A DNA stretch of 36,283 bases, from contig NZ_JANJTZ010000063.1 of the NCBI RefSeq assembly GCF_024710845.1, positions 1 to 36,283 on the forward strand, written 5' to 3'. The first letter of the stretch is position 1; each line of letters opens with the position of its first letter. This document shows, in pieces, positions 27,201 through 34,297 of this stretch. The notes below the pieces were generated by a model. It was not told the origin of the DNA. It worked only from the letters and a program-made list of their open reading frames with translations, and searched no databases. Source of the stretch: Mesorhizobium sp. (GTDB taxonomy: Bacteria; Pseudomonadota; Alphaproteobacteria; Rhizobiales; Rhizobiaceae). The position numbers and the translations under genes were made by a program.

Positions 27201-27299
27201 GTCCCTTCTCCTCCCCGCTACAGGCTAGCTCATGGCGATTGAGGACAGAAGGGCTGCAAGCCGAGACCTTTGTCGGACGGTGGTGACGGCCTCGACAAG

Positions 27300-27330
27300 A
27301 AAAACCCGGCCGGAGAAGGCACCGGCCGGG
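27300..27330 (-). terminator. Rho-independent terminator of the OmpA-family gene
   Basis: CCCGGCCGG (27305-27313) pairs with CCGGCCGGG (27322-27330) around 8 bases. AAAAA at 27300-27304 becomes a T-run directly after the stem on the minus strand. It lies 38 bases past the stop of the gene ending at 27369. Confidence 0.9.
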
Positions 27331-27368
27331 CTTTCGTCCAGTCCCCTGAGGGGACGGGGCAGGGAAGG

Positions 27369-29513
27369 TTACTGGGCGCTCGCCACCGGGGCGACGAGCG
27401 GCGTGATGCGGCGGATCGCGACCCGGCGGTTCCCACGCTCAGGTCCCTGCGTGTCGATCTTCAGATACTGCTCGCCGTAACCCTGCGTGGTCAGGTTCTC
27501 AGCGGGGATCTCGAAGACCTGGGTCAACGCGGATGCCACCGCCTCGGCCCGTTCGTCGGACAAGGCGAGGTTCGACATGTCGGAGCCGACCGCGTCGGTA
27601 TGGCCTTCGATGAGGAAGGTCTCGGCGGGGTTCTTCTCCAGCAGGCGCAGCATGGCATTGGCGACGCCGTCCAGCTTTTCGACCTGTGCCTCGTCGACCG
27701 TCGCAGACCCGGTCTCGAACGTGATGGTGTCGAGATCGACGCGGCGAACGCTGTCGCGAACACGCGCCGACCGCTTCACTTCGTCGACCGAATAGAGGCG
27801 CTCGACCTTCTCGACCGGAGGCTGTTCGAGGAAGTCGTAATAGGCCTGGTCGTCGTTGTATTCCACGCGCTCCGCGTCGAAGATGTATTCCTCGTATGGC
27901 ATCGAGATGACCAACGGCGGCAGGTCGTCGCCCGGATCGCGCCATTCGCCGCGTCCGCGACGCTCGAGCTGGTCCTCGTCGACATAAACGAGAATGTACT
28001 CGCGGCCATCGGGCATGATGCGCGACCGGCGGATGATCTCGCCGTAGCGGTCGCGGATCGTGATGATCGTAACGCCGTTCGGACGCACGATCGTCTCGCG
28101 GGTACGGCCGCGCGGCAGTTCCTCATAATAGACTTCGCGGGCGTCACGGGTGACGCGCGTCCTGTCATTGTTTTCGATCAGGATCTGGTTGCCCAGTTCG
28201 AAGATGATGCGGCTGCCGAACTCGCCCAGGACATCGGCACCTTCCGGCCGCTCGTAGCGACGCGGACGGTCCTCGACACGGCGGCCTTCCTCATCGCGCA
28301 CCGACGGGATGTCGCTCGCCCGCGGCGTGTCGGCCTGAGCGTCCTCGTCGGACTCCGGCGGAGGGGTGGGTGAACGGGCGATCGGCGGCGCGACCGTGCC
28401 GTTGCCCTCGCCGATCTCGCGCTTGCCGTCCTTGCCGCGACGCGGCTTCTGGCTGTCGAGGATCGGCGCCGCGTTTTCCGGCGCACCCTCGGTCACGCCC
28501 GGCTGGCCCGCCTGTTGGGGAGGCGGCTCGGTAGCGCCGGGCTGCTGTACGGGACCGCCCTCGACAGTCGCGCCGTCCGCGGGCGTTTCGCCCTGCTGCA
28601 GCTTGCGCAGCGCCTCGCGCTTCTCGCGCAAGCGCTTCTCGCGGTCGGTTTCGTTGGGTTGGGCCTGCTCGGTCCCGTCTACACCTGGCTGGGCAGGCTG
28701 AGCCGGCTCTGCGGGCTGCGCCTGACGCGGCGGTTCTGCCGGCTGAGCGGGCTGGGCCGGCTGCGCCTGCTTCGGTTCGGCGGGGACTGCCGGGGTAGCG
28801 GGTTCGGCACGCTGAGGCGGCGGCTTGGTGGCGTCGGGCTGGGTGGTCGCTCCGCCTTCGACAGTTGCGGCCCCTTCCTCCTTCTGCTGCAGCTTGCGCA
28901 ACGCTTCGCGGCGCTGGCGCAGGCGCTCCTCGCGCGATGCCTGTCCTTCGCCTTCCTTGACGGCCGGCTCGGCCGGCTGGGCGCGCTTGATCACCGGCTC
29001 TTCCGGCTGCTGTGCCTTGCGATTGGTGGGCAGGGCCTCCTCGGCCGGCTGCGCACGCTTGACCGCCGGTTTCTCTGCCGGCTGGTCGGGCTGCACCTTG
29101 CGGATCACCGGCTCTTCCGGCTGTTCCGCGGGCTGTTCAGCCTTGCGATTGGCGGGTGGGGCCTTGTCAGCGGGCTGGGCCCGCTTGACCGCGGGCTCCT
29201 CGGCCGGCTCCTCGGCTGCGGCGCCCGGAGCTGCCTCCTGGGCGGGCTGGTTCTGCTGTTTCTGCTTCTGAGCTTTCAGCTTCTCCTGGCGTTCACGGCG
29301 CAGGCGCTGCTGCTCGGTCTCCTCAGCGCCGCCGGCAGCGGCGCCGTCAGCCTGTGCGAGACGAATGACGCCCTGGGGCACGGGTCCGGTCACGATCCTG
29401 TCGATGGCGGTGCCGTCGCCGCCGGCCTGGGCTGCATAGGCCAGCGGTGCTGCTTCGGCCATCAAGAGGCCAAGCGCAGTCGCCGCGGCGATTCGGGTTT
29501 TCAGCTTATTCAA
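27369..29513 (-). CDS. OmpA family protein with long Pro/Gln/Ala/Glu repeat region
   Basis: A 714-residue envelope protein. The signal peptide (KTRIAAATALGLLMAEAAPL) is cleaved near residue 28. Residues ~60-400 are a disordered, repetitive region of PAEQPEEPVI, AVKRAQPAE and AQPAQPAEP units and two near copies of a basic helix, REERLRQRREALRKLQQ and REKRLREKREALRKLQQ. A middle part rich in Tyr, Arg and Asp follows (RPNGVTIITIRDRYGEIIRR). Residues ~595-710 are the OmpA C-terminal peptidoglycan-binding domain (ITFETGSATVDEAQVEKLDG, then FLIEGHTDAVGSDMSNLALS). The start codon is TTG 29513 with AGGAG on its strand; no ATG fits the signal peptide. It probably anchors the envelope to peptidoglycan. 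Confidence 0.9.
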   Translation of the reverse strand: MNKLKTRIAAATALGLLMAEAAPLAYAAQAGGDGTAIDRIVTGPVPQGVIRLAQADGAAAGGAEETEQQRLRRERQEKLKAQKQKQQNQPAQEAAPGAAAEEPAEEPAVKRAQPADKAPPANRKAEQPAEQPEEPVIRKVQPDQPAEKPAVKRAQPAEEALPTNRKAQQPEEPVIKRAQPAEPAVKEGEGQASREERLRQRREALRKLQQKEEGAATVEGGATTQPDATKPPPQRAEPATPAVPAEPKQAQPAQPAQPAEPPRQAQPAEPAQPAQPGVDGTEQAQPNETDREKRLREKREALRKLQQGETPADGATVEGGPVQQPGATEPPPQQAGQPGVTEGAPENAAPILDSQKPRRGKDGKREIGEGNGTVAPPIARSPTPPPESDEDAQADTPRASDIPSVRDEEGRRVEDRPRRYERPEGADVLGEFGSRIIFELGNQILIENNDRTRVTRDAREVYYEELPRGRTRETIVRPNGVTIITIRDRYGEIIRRSRIMPDGREYILVYVDEDQLERRGRGEWRDPGDDLPPLVISMPYEEYIFDAERVEYNDDQAYYDFLEQPPVEKVERLYSVDEVKRSARVRDSVRRVDLDTITFETGSATVDEAQVEKLDGVANAMLRLLEKNPAETFLIEGHTDAVGSDMSNLALSDERAEAVASALTQVFEIPAENLTTQGYGEQYLKIDTQGPERGNRRVAIRRITPLVAPVASAQ

Positions 29514-29677
29514 GGCAAACTCCTATTTCCGTATTGGACGGACCCTTCGGCACCCAAACCCTTGTCCCCGGGTTTGGTTCCTTCGATCACGCAACACGGG
29601 CGGATTGAGGGTGAGAGCATGGCGGACGAGGGCGCAAATACGGCAGGCATCTTGACCGTGGCCGGGGCCGGGCGCAC

Positions 29678-30133
29678 ATGCGGCCCATGGCAGAGCCGTT
29701 CTGGAAGACCGTACCTCTCGAGGAAATGTCCGCCGCGCAGTGGGAATCGCTGTGCGACGGCTGCGGCAAATGCTGCCTGTCTAAGCTCGAGGACGAGGAT
29801 ACGGGGGAAATCTACTTCACCACCGTCGGCTGCCGCCTGTTCGACGCCGGCACCTGCCGCTGCACCGACTACGCCAACCGGTTGAAGAAGGTCGAGGACT
29901 GCATCCGGCTCACGCCGCAGAACGTGCGCACCATCCCCTGGCTGCCGTCGACCTGCGCCTATCGCCTGGTGGCTCAGGGGCAGGATCTGGCCTGGTGGCA
30001 CCCGCTCGTTTCCGGCCGAAGCGAGACCGTGCACGAGGCGGGAATCTCGATGCGCGGCCGGGTGACGGCGAACGAGAGCGATCTTGCCGAGCCCGAGGAC
30101 TATTTCGACCATATGGTCGCCGACGAGCCCTGA
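29678..30133 (+). CDS. YcgN family cysteine-cluster protein (UPF0260)
   Basis: A 151-residue protein of the YcgN/UPF0260 family. The cysteine pattern is complete: [46 protein letters not shown] and [10 protein letters not shown], suggesting a bound metal or Fe-S cluster. It also has [20 protein letters not shown] and [18 protein letters not shown], constant in the family. Function is unestablished. Start either ATG 29678 or ATG 29687; neither has a strong ribosome site. It is divergent from the OmpA gene, with 164 bp between. Confidence 0.92.
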   Translation: MRPMAEPFWKTVPLEEMSAAQWESLCDGCGKCCLSKLEDEDTGEIYFTTVGCRLFDAGTCRCTDYANRLKKVEDCIRLTPQNVRTIPWLPSTCAYRLVAQGQDLAWWHPLVSGRSETVHEAGISMRGRVTANESDLAEPEDYFDHMVADEP

Positions 30134-30197
30134 CCCGCAGGCCTCTCGTCCAGATAATATCATTTATAATCAATAAGTTGCCATCATGAACGATAAA

Positions 30198-30223
30198 TGA
30201 ACGGGAGGTTCCGCTCCCGTTCA
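30198..30223. other. Perfect 10-bp hairpin in AT-rich intergenic stretch
   Basis: TGAACGGGAG (30198-30207) pairs with CTCCCGTTCA (30214-30223) around GTTCCG. It follows an unusually AT-rich stretch (30150-30197) and precedes the secreted-protein gene by 77 bases. It could be a terminator for the YcgN-type gene or a leader element of the next one; there is no T-run. Confidence 0.45.
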
Positions 30224-30300
30224 GCCCGGCTGACGCATCTTCGCCCCATCGCTTCGGCGATCGAGTTTCGGACGAAGCACACCAGCAACGGAGAGCCCCC

Positions 30301-30684
30301 ATGGCACACTTCCTCAAGACCGCAGCCCTTTCCGCCCTCATCGGCCTTGGCATCCTTGGCGCTGCCCCGGCTTCCGCCCAGTCAGGCGTCTATCTCGGCC
30401 TCGGCGGCGGCCATCACGGCCCGAACGTCGGCTTCTGGTTCGGCGACAGCGGCCATTCCTATCGCGGCGACCGCCGCTGGGATGACCGCCGCGACGACCG
30501 CCGCTGGGAACACCGCCGCGGCTGCTCGGCCGAGCGGGCCCTGAACAAGGCTGAACGCATGGGCATCCGCCGCGCCCGCATCGTCGACATCGACCGCCAC
30601 TCGATCGACATCCGCGGCCGCAAGTATGGCGAGCGCGTGCGCGTGTCCTTCGCCCGGGCGCCTGGCTGCCCGCTGATCTACTGA
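30301..30684 (+). CDS. Small exported protein with Trp/Asp/Arg repeats (paralogue of the one at 22035)
   Basis: A 127-residue protein. The signal peptide (MAHFLKTAALSALIGLGILG, cleavage near ASA-QS, about residue 26) leads into a Gly/His-rich segment and a repetitive WDDRRDDRRWEHRR stretch. The C-terminal module (CSAERALNKAERMGIRRARI, SIDIRGRKYGERVRVSFARA, GCPLIY) matches that of the protein at 22035-22391 in cysteine spacing and pattern. GGAGAG precedes the ATG. The two proteins share signal peptide, variable low-complexity middle and conserved C-terminal domain, so they are paralogues. Function is unknown. Confidence 0.83.
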   Translation: MAHFLKTAALSALIGLGILGAAPASAQSGVYLGLGGGHHGPNVGFWFGDSGHSYRGDRRWDDRRDDRRWEHRRGCSAERALNKAERMGIRRARIVDIDRHSIDIRGRKYGERVRVSFARAPGCPLIY

Positions 30685-30702
30685 CCGGCGGACCGTCGAC
30701 AG

Positions 30703-30738
30703 AAAAAAGGCCGGAGGGGCGACCCTCCGGCCTTTTTT
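30703..30738. terminator. Strong bidirectional intrinsic terminator
   Basis: AAAAAAGGCCGGAGGG (30703-30718) is perfectly complementary to CCCTCCGGCCTTTTTT (30723-30738) around GCGA. It has A and T runs on both sides and sits between the convergent secreted-protein and SIMPL genes, so it can stop both. Confidence 0.95.
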
Positions 30739-30759
30739 CATGCGGGTTGCGGCGAGGTT

Positions 30760-31482
30760 CTACTGCTTCAGTTCGAAGGTGACGTTGACGTCGACGCGGT
30801 AGGCGTTCTCGCCGGCCTCGACGGGAACGCTGGCGGCCGCCATGTCGCGGGCCTTCATGGCGTAGGGCATGGGCTGCGGCATGTAGCTCTGCTCGGAAAT
30901 CTCCACCACCGGGCCGAGGCCGACACCGGCGGCTTCGGCAAGCGTCTTCGCCTTCGCGGTCGCATCCTTGACTGCCTTGATGCGCGCCTCGGTCAACGCA
31001 GCCGACGGGTCGTCATTGGTGAAGGAGATGCCGCCGCCTTGGTTGACGCCCAATGTCACGGCCTTGTCGAGCACCGCGCCGACCTTGGCGATATCGCGCA
31101 GGCGCACGGTAAGCGTGTTGTTGACCTCGTAGCCGGTGATCTTGGGCGGCTGGCCCGAATTGTCCGACGAGGGGTAGGCATAGACCGGCGAGATCGAGAA
31201 GTTGGAGGTCTGCAGGTCGCGCTCGGCGATCCCTTCCGCCTTCATCGCCGCGGTCACCTCGGTCATCGCGGCATTCGCCGCGTCGAGGGCGGCGCGCGCT
31301 GTGTCGGCCTGGCGCATGACGCCGAGCGTCAGAACCGCCATATCGGGCCGCATGGCCGATTCGCCCTGGCCGGTGACGACGATGCGGGGGGTGCGCGGGG
31401 CGTCCTGCGCCAGCGCTGCCGTGTGGGCGAAAGCCGGGAGGGCAAGCGCCGCGAGCGCGGCCTTGAGGGTGGATTTCTTCAT
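30760..31482 (-). CDS. SIMPL domain (DUF541) periplasmic protein
   Basis: A 240-residue protein from ATG 31482 (GGAG upstream on its strand; the frame is open further, but that part precedes the signal peptide). Signal peptide STLKAALAALALPAFAHTAA, cleavage after ALA near residue 26. The mature part is a DUF541/SIMPL (Oxidative-stress-defence, BP26-like) domain: RIVVTGQGESAMRPDMAVLT, DLQTSNFSISPVYAYPSSDN, GYEVNNTLTVRLRDIAKVGA, KTLAEAAGVGLGPVVEISEQ. Brucella BP26/Omp28 belongs to this family and forms channel-like oligomers; the role here is unproven. Confidence 0.93.
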   Translation of the reverse strand: MKKSTLKAALAALALPAFAHTAALAQDAPRTPRIVVTGQGESAMRPDMAVLTLGVMRQADTARAALDAANAAMTEVTAAMKAEGIAERDLQTSNFSISPVYAYPSSDNSGQPPKITGYEVNNTLTVRLRDIAKVGAVLDKAVTLGVNQGGGISFTNDDPSAALTEARIKAVKDATAKAKTLAEAAGVGLGPVVEISEQSYMPQPMPYAMKARDMAAASVPVEAGENAYRVDVNVTFELKQ

Positions 31483-31608
31483 GTCTGGCTCCGTGATCGT
31501 TTCTGCCCCTTCGGCGATCCGCTCTTCGCGTGGCTCTGAGGCGAATCTGCGGCGCCTCACCGGCCGCGCTTGTGCGAAGCGTTAAAAGCCACTAATCCAG
31601 CCGCCGTG

Positions 31609-31684
31609 GGGCCTGTAGCTCAATGGTTAGAGCCGGCGGCTCATAACCGCTTGGTTGGGGGTTCGAGTCCCTCCGGGCCCACCA
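31609..31684 (+). tRNA. tRNA with CAU anticodon, most like tRNA-Ile2 (lysidine type)
   Basis: 76 bases including encoded CCA. The acceptor pairs GGGCCTG with CGGGCCC, the D-arm is TAGCTCAATGGTTAGAGC, the anticodon loop is CTCATAA (anticodon CAT), and the T-arm is GGGGG-TTCGAGT-CCCTC. The anticodon arm and variable region (GGCGGCTCATAACCGCTTGGT, 31635-31655) resemble E. coli ileX (tRNA-Ile2) much more than elongator tRNA-Met, so the C is probably changed to lysidine by TilS and the tRNA reads AUA. An automatic call might say Met. The integrase gene directly after it makes its 3' half the likely attachment site of the island. Confidence 0.9.
31657..31684 (+). other. Putative left attachment site (tRNA 3' end)
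   Basis: Integrases of this class usually recombine within the T-arm and 3' end of a tRNA gene and restore it on insertion. The T-arm to CCA segment here is intact and directly precedes the integrase region. A second copy should mark the right end outside the window. The exact core cannot be set without it. Confidence 0.45.
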
Positions 31685-31697
31685 TCATTCCCTTCCC

Positions 31698-31793
31698 CGC
31701 ATTCCGGTGGCTTACGGGAAATTCCACCAAAGGGCCAGATTTACAGAAGTTTTTCGCTAGTTCTGTTGCGGATCGTTCCGGCGCATTCCGGTG
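31698..31793. repeat. 12-bp direct repeat CGCATTCCGGTG
   Basis: CGCATTCCGGTG occurs at 31698-31709 and 31782-31793, 84 bp apart, between the tRNA and the integrase gene. Repeats at such places can be arm-type binding sites for integrase or an accessory factor. Confidence 0.55.
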
Positions 31794-31807
31794 ACATCCA
31801 TGTGATT

Positions 31808-31859
31808 TGTTGGTATGGGTTGGGTCAGATACCAACACCTCGCAGGCAGAATACCAACA
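31808..31859. promoter_or_regulatory. Inverted and direct ATACCAACA sites before int
   Basis: TGTTGGTAT (31808-31816) and ATACCAACA (31829-31837) form a perfect 9-bp inverted repeat with a 12-base spacer. A third copy, ATACCAACA (31851-31859), touches the int start codon at 22-bp spacing. The same 9-mer appears before alpA (33541-33549). The arrangement suggests an operator and/or integrase arm site, bound perhaps by AlpA. Confidence 0.7.
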
Positions 31860-33059
31860 ATGCCACTTTCAGACACCAAGTGCAGGAACGCTAAGCCCTC
31901 TGAGAAGCCGCACAAGCTGAGCGACGGCGGCGGCTTGTTTCTGCTCGTCCAGCCTACCGGCGGCAAACTGTGGCGACAGGCGTACAGGGTTGACGGCAAA
32001 CAGAAGCTTCTCAGTCATGGCTCATATCCGGCGGTCTCTTTGGCGGACGCCCGCGACAAGCGACAAGCTGCAAAGAAATTGCTGGCGAATGGCACCGATC
32101 CCGGTGAACAGAAGAAATCGGACAAACGAGCGGCGCTGATAACCGCGAGCAACACGTTCCGCACAGTCGCTGAAGAATGGTTCGCCGGCCAAAAGCCGGG
32201 CTGGACCCCAGCCTACTATGAGCGTCTGTGGCGTCGGCTAGAGGCAGATATCTTTCCTGCTATAGGAAACCGTCCCGTTAACATGCTGGAGCCTCCGGAT
32301 GTGCTGGACGCCATTCGGAAGGTTGAGAAGCGCGGCGCGGTCGTTCTGGCTTCCCGACTGCTGCAAATTTGTGGGCAGGTGTTCCGATATGCCGTCGCTA
32401 GCCATCGCGCCAAGAGCGACCCGACCCGCGACCTACGCGGCGCTTTACGGTCGCCTGGGCCGCAGAAACACCGTGCAGCGCTGAAGGCGACTGAAGTTGG
32501 TCCATTTCTCCGCGCACTTGCCGCCTATCCCGGCGACCGGCAAACCGAACTGGCGCTCCGTCTCGTCGTTCATACGATAGTCCGCACTGGGGAGGCTCGT
32601 TTCGCCCAGTGGGCTGAATTCGAAGGGTTAGACGGTGACGCTCCACTGTGGCGAATTCCCGCAACCCGAATGAAGATGCGCAACGAGCACATCGTGCCGC
32701 TTACGCCGCAAGTCGTCGCGATTATGAAGGAGCTGAAATCTCTAGCCGGGAACAGCAAATTCGTGTTGGCGTCAGCGACCAGAGAGGGCGTAATTTCCGG
32801 CAACACTTTGATCTATGCGATGTATCGGCTCGGCTACCATTCTCGCGCTACAGTTCACGGTTGGCGCGGGACCGCTTCCACGATCTTAAATGAACGCGGC
32901 TACAATCGCGATTGGATTGAGCGCCAGCTTGCACATGCGGAGCGCAACGAAGTTCGTGGCGCTTACAACTCCGCCGAATGGCTGAAGGATCGGCGCACGA
33001 TGCTGAAATGGTGGAGCGACTATCTCGACAGCGCCGAACGCGAGGTGTCTGTGTCATGA
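31860..33059 (+). CDS. int: Tyrosine-type site-specific integrase (DUF4102 N-terminus)
   Basis: 399 residues from ATG 31860; the frame is open upstream to an ATG-less start that would cover the operator. The N-terminal arm-binding domain of the P4/CP4-57 class is at ~1-90 (MPLSDTKCRNAKPSEKPHKL, then LSDGGGLFLLVQPTGGKLWR). A core-binding domain occupies ~95-190. The catalytic domain has Arg242 in VRTGEARFAQWAE, Lys in TRMKMRNEHIVPL, His333 and Arg336 in VHGWRGTAST, His359 in LAHAERN, and nucleophile Tyr369 in GAYNSAEW. All catalytic residues are present, so it looks active. It catalyses integration and excision at the tRNA. Its stop overlaps the next gene (ATGA). Confidence 0.95.
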   Translation: MPLSDTKCRNAKPSEKPHKLSDGGGLFLLVQPTGGKLWRQAYRVDGKQKLLSHGSYPAVSLADARDKRQAAKKLLANGTDPGEQKKSDKRAALITASNTFRTVAEEWFAGQKPGWTPAYYERLWRRLEADIFPAIGNRPVNMLEPPDVLDAIRKVEKRGAVVLASRLLQICGQVFRYAVASHRAKSDPTRDLRGALRSPGPQKHRAALKATEVGPFLRALAAYPGDRQTELALRLVVHTIVRTGEARFAQWAEFEGLDGDAPLWRIPATRMKMRNEHIVPLTPQVVAIMKELKSLAGNSKFVLASATREGVISGNTLIYAMYRLGYHSRATVHGWRGTASTILNERGYNRDWIERQLAHAERNEVRGAYNSAEWLKDRRTMLKWWSDYLDSAEREVSVS

Positions 33060-33496
33060 GCTTGTACGAGGATTTCGGACCCGATGGATGGGGACCAGTC
33101 CGCCGGTCGATTTGTCGCGGGGAGTTTGTAGAGCCTGCACGCTTCGTCGGCCCTTTGAAAGGCAATCAACCGATCCCAAGCGAGGTGAGGACCTATCTTG
33201 CCGACTTCCTTGGCGGAGAGATTACTCCGCCTAGGGGCAGGCCATCTAACCACCGTAAGTCATACAGAGAGGAAGCTGACTGGGCCAAAGAACTCCGGAA
33301 GGCAATCCACCCCAATGTGCCGCCGCGAGCAATCGAAGCGCTGTCACACGCGCAAGAACTCTATTTAGGTGCGAGACAGCGTGGGGAAAAGTTGACCCGC
33401 GACGCTGCCATCAGTCTAGCAGCAGAGAAGTACGAGATGGACTTCGACTTGTTGCGGAACCATCACAATCGAGGACGAGCACCGCGCCGTAAGTAA
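33056..33496 (+). CDS. Island hypothetical protein
   Basis: A 146-residue protein starting at ATG 33056, which overlaps the int stop; the upstream open part of the frame lies inside int. The sequence is hydrophilic with EDFGPDGWGPVRRSICRGEF at the start, a basic middle (PPRGRPSNHRKSYREEADWA) and a helical C-terminal part (LTRDAAISLAAEKYEMDFDL) that looks like a small DNA-binding helix pair. I recognise no named family. Translational coupling to int and its place between int and alpA suggest a regulatory or recombination accessory role, which is inference only. Confidence 0.7.
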   Translation: MSLYEDFGPDGWGPVRRSICRGEFVEPARFVGPLKGNQPIPSEVRTYLADFLGGEITPPRGRPSNHRKSYREEADWAKELRKAIHPNVPPRAIEALSHAQELYLGARQRGEKLTRDAAISLAAEKYEMDFDLLRNHHNRGRAPRRK

Positions 33497-33533
33497 GCGA
33501 ATTAGCACGCGGTAGCAAGTCAGCTCTTCTCGT

Positions 33534-33578
33534 GGCCTCCTGTTGGTATCCGCCGAATTCGGCAACCAGCAGGAGGTC
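33534..33578 (+). promoter_or_regulatory. Stem-loop that buries the alpA ribosome binding site
   Basis: Bases 33534-33547 pair with 33565-33578 as a 14-bp stem with two G-U pairs. The 3' arm contains the Shine-Dalgarno AGGAGG (33571-33576). The loop contains a second palindrome, GCCGAATTCGGC (33552-33563). The 5' arm also carries the TGTTGGTAT motif seen before int. In RNA it would hide the ribosome site; in DNA it is a dyad that a protein could bind. Confidence 0.65.
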
Positions 33579-33582
33579 CCAA

Positions 33583-33807
33583 ATGCTCGATACATTGCTT
33601 CGCAGGCCCCAAGTTCAAGAGATCACCGGCCTGCCGACTAGCACCCTCTACGCCCTTATGGCAGAGGGCCATTTCCCCCGCCCATTGCGACCGTCTCCTG
33701 GCCGCGTAGCGTGGCGGCGGTCTGATTTGGATCGCTGGCTGAAGGATCGTGAGGCGGAAGCCGGGCTCGCAGCGTCCGGAAATGATGGAGGCGGCGGTGC
33801 GACATGA
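33583..33807 (+). CDS. AlpA family phage-type regulator
   Basis: A 74-residue DNA-binding protein with a MerR-like/excisionase helix-turn-helix: MLDTLLRRPQVQEITGLPTS, TLYALMAEGHFPRPLRPSPG and VAWRRSDLDRWL, the AlpA pattern. ATG 33583 has AGGAGG at 33571-33576; the frame is open upstream without a site. AlpA-type proteins control int expression and excision in P4-like elements and many satellites. The tail (ASGNDGGGGAT) is disordered. The next gene starts inside its 3' end. Confidence 0.92.
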   Translation: MLDTLLRRPQVQEITGLPTSTLYALMAEGHFPRPLRPSPGRVAWRRSDLDRWLKDREAEAGLAASGNDGGGGAT

Positions 33808-34297
33808 ACGAAAGCCGGTCGCGCTAACGACCGGCCTCCAGAATGCTCTGCGGAAAAATCATCCTACCTTCGGCCAGTCTGACCATCAAGCCCCATGGCG
33901 TGACCCTGAGACCGGGGAGTGGACCGGCCGTATCGGCTTTTGGCCGGTAAAGCAGGTTGATGAGGACTTCTATTACTTGAACCCACATCGCCGCCTGCAT
34001 CTGCGCCTAGACCTGCCCTGCGAAGTCGGCCACACCGACCCCGGTGGACAGCGGTGGGTGGTCGTGGTGCGCTCGAAACACGACCACGCTTGGAACCGCA
34101 TCGCACTTCGCTTTCTTGAATGTCCGGCGCGTCTGTGGGATGTGCCCACTACGGATGATGCAGCGCTTGCAATTGTCGGCAGGTTCGCGCCTCGCGTGAT
34201 GCTCGACGCGGCCCTGTTACTAGTTAGCCCGCGCTACGTGTGCCCCGGCTATCTCTTCGCGTTTGACCTTGGAGCGGTTGGCGAGGTTGGCCCTTGA
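33797..34297 (+). CDS. Island hypothetical protein upstream of the primase
   Basis: A 166-residue protein, taken to start at GTG 33797 (GGAGG 33787-33791); ATG 33782 and 33785 are alternatives. It overlaps alpA and also overlaps the next start (TTGA at 34294-34297), so it belongs to the same transcript. Features are TFGQSDHQAPWRDPETGEWT, FYYLNPHRRLHLRLDLPCEV and RFAPRVMLDAALLLVSPRYV, with many Trp, His and Arg and no signal peptide or membrane segment. I do not recognise a family. Its place before the primase suggests a replication or regulatory accessory. Confidence 0.65.
   Translation: MRHERKPVALTTGLQNALRKNHPTFGQSDHQAPWRDPETGEWTGRIGFWPVKQVDEDFYYLNPHRRLHLRLDLPCEVGHTDPGGQRWVVVVRSKHDHAWNRIALRFLECPARLWDVPTTDDAALAIVGRFAPRVMLDAALLLVSPRYVCPGYLFAFDLGAVGEVGP

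Noticed and set aside
28600-29260. Repeated DNA segments in the OmpA gene, considered as a separate repeat element
   Set aside because: They are coding repeats of the Pro/Gln/Ala-rich arm in one open frame.
30165-30170. Consensus TATAAT before the secreted-protein gene
   Set aside because: No -35 at 16-18 bases upstream, and the region is simply AT-rich; too weak to call.
30190-30213. GGAAC-N16-GTT on the minus strand as a second EcfG promoter
   Set aside because: Spacing is two bases short and no minus-strand gene lies downstream.
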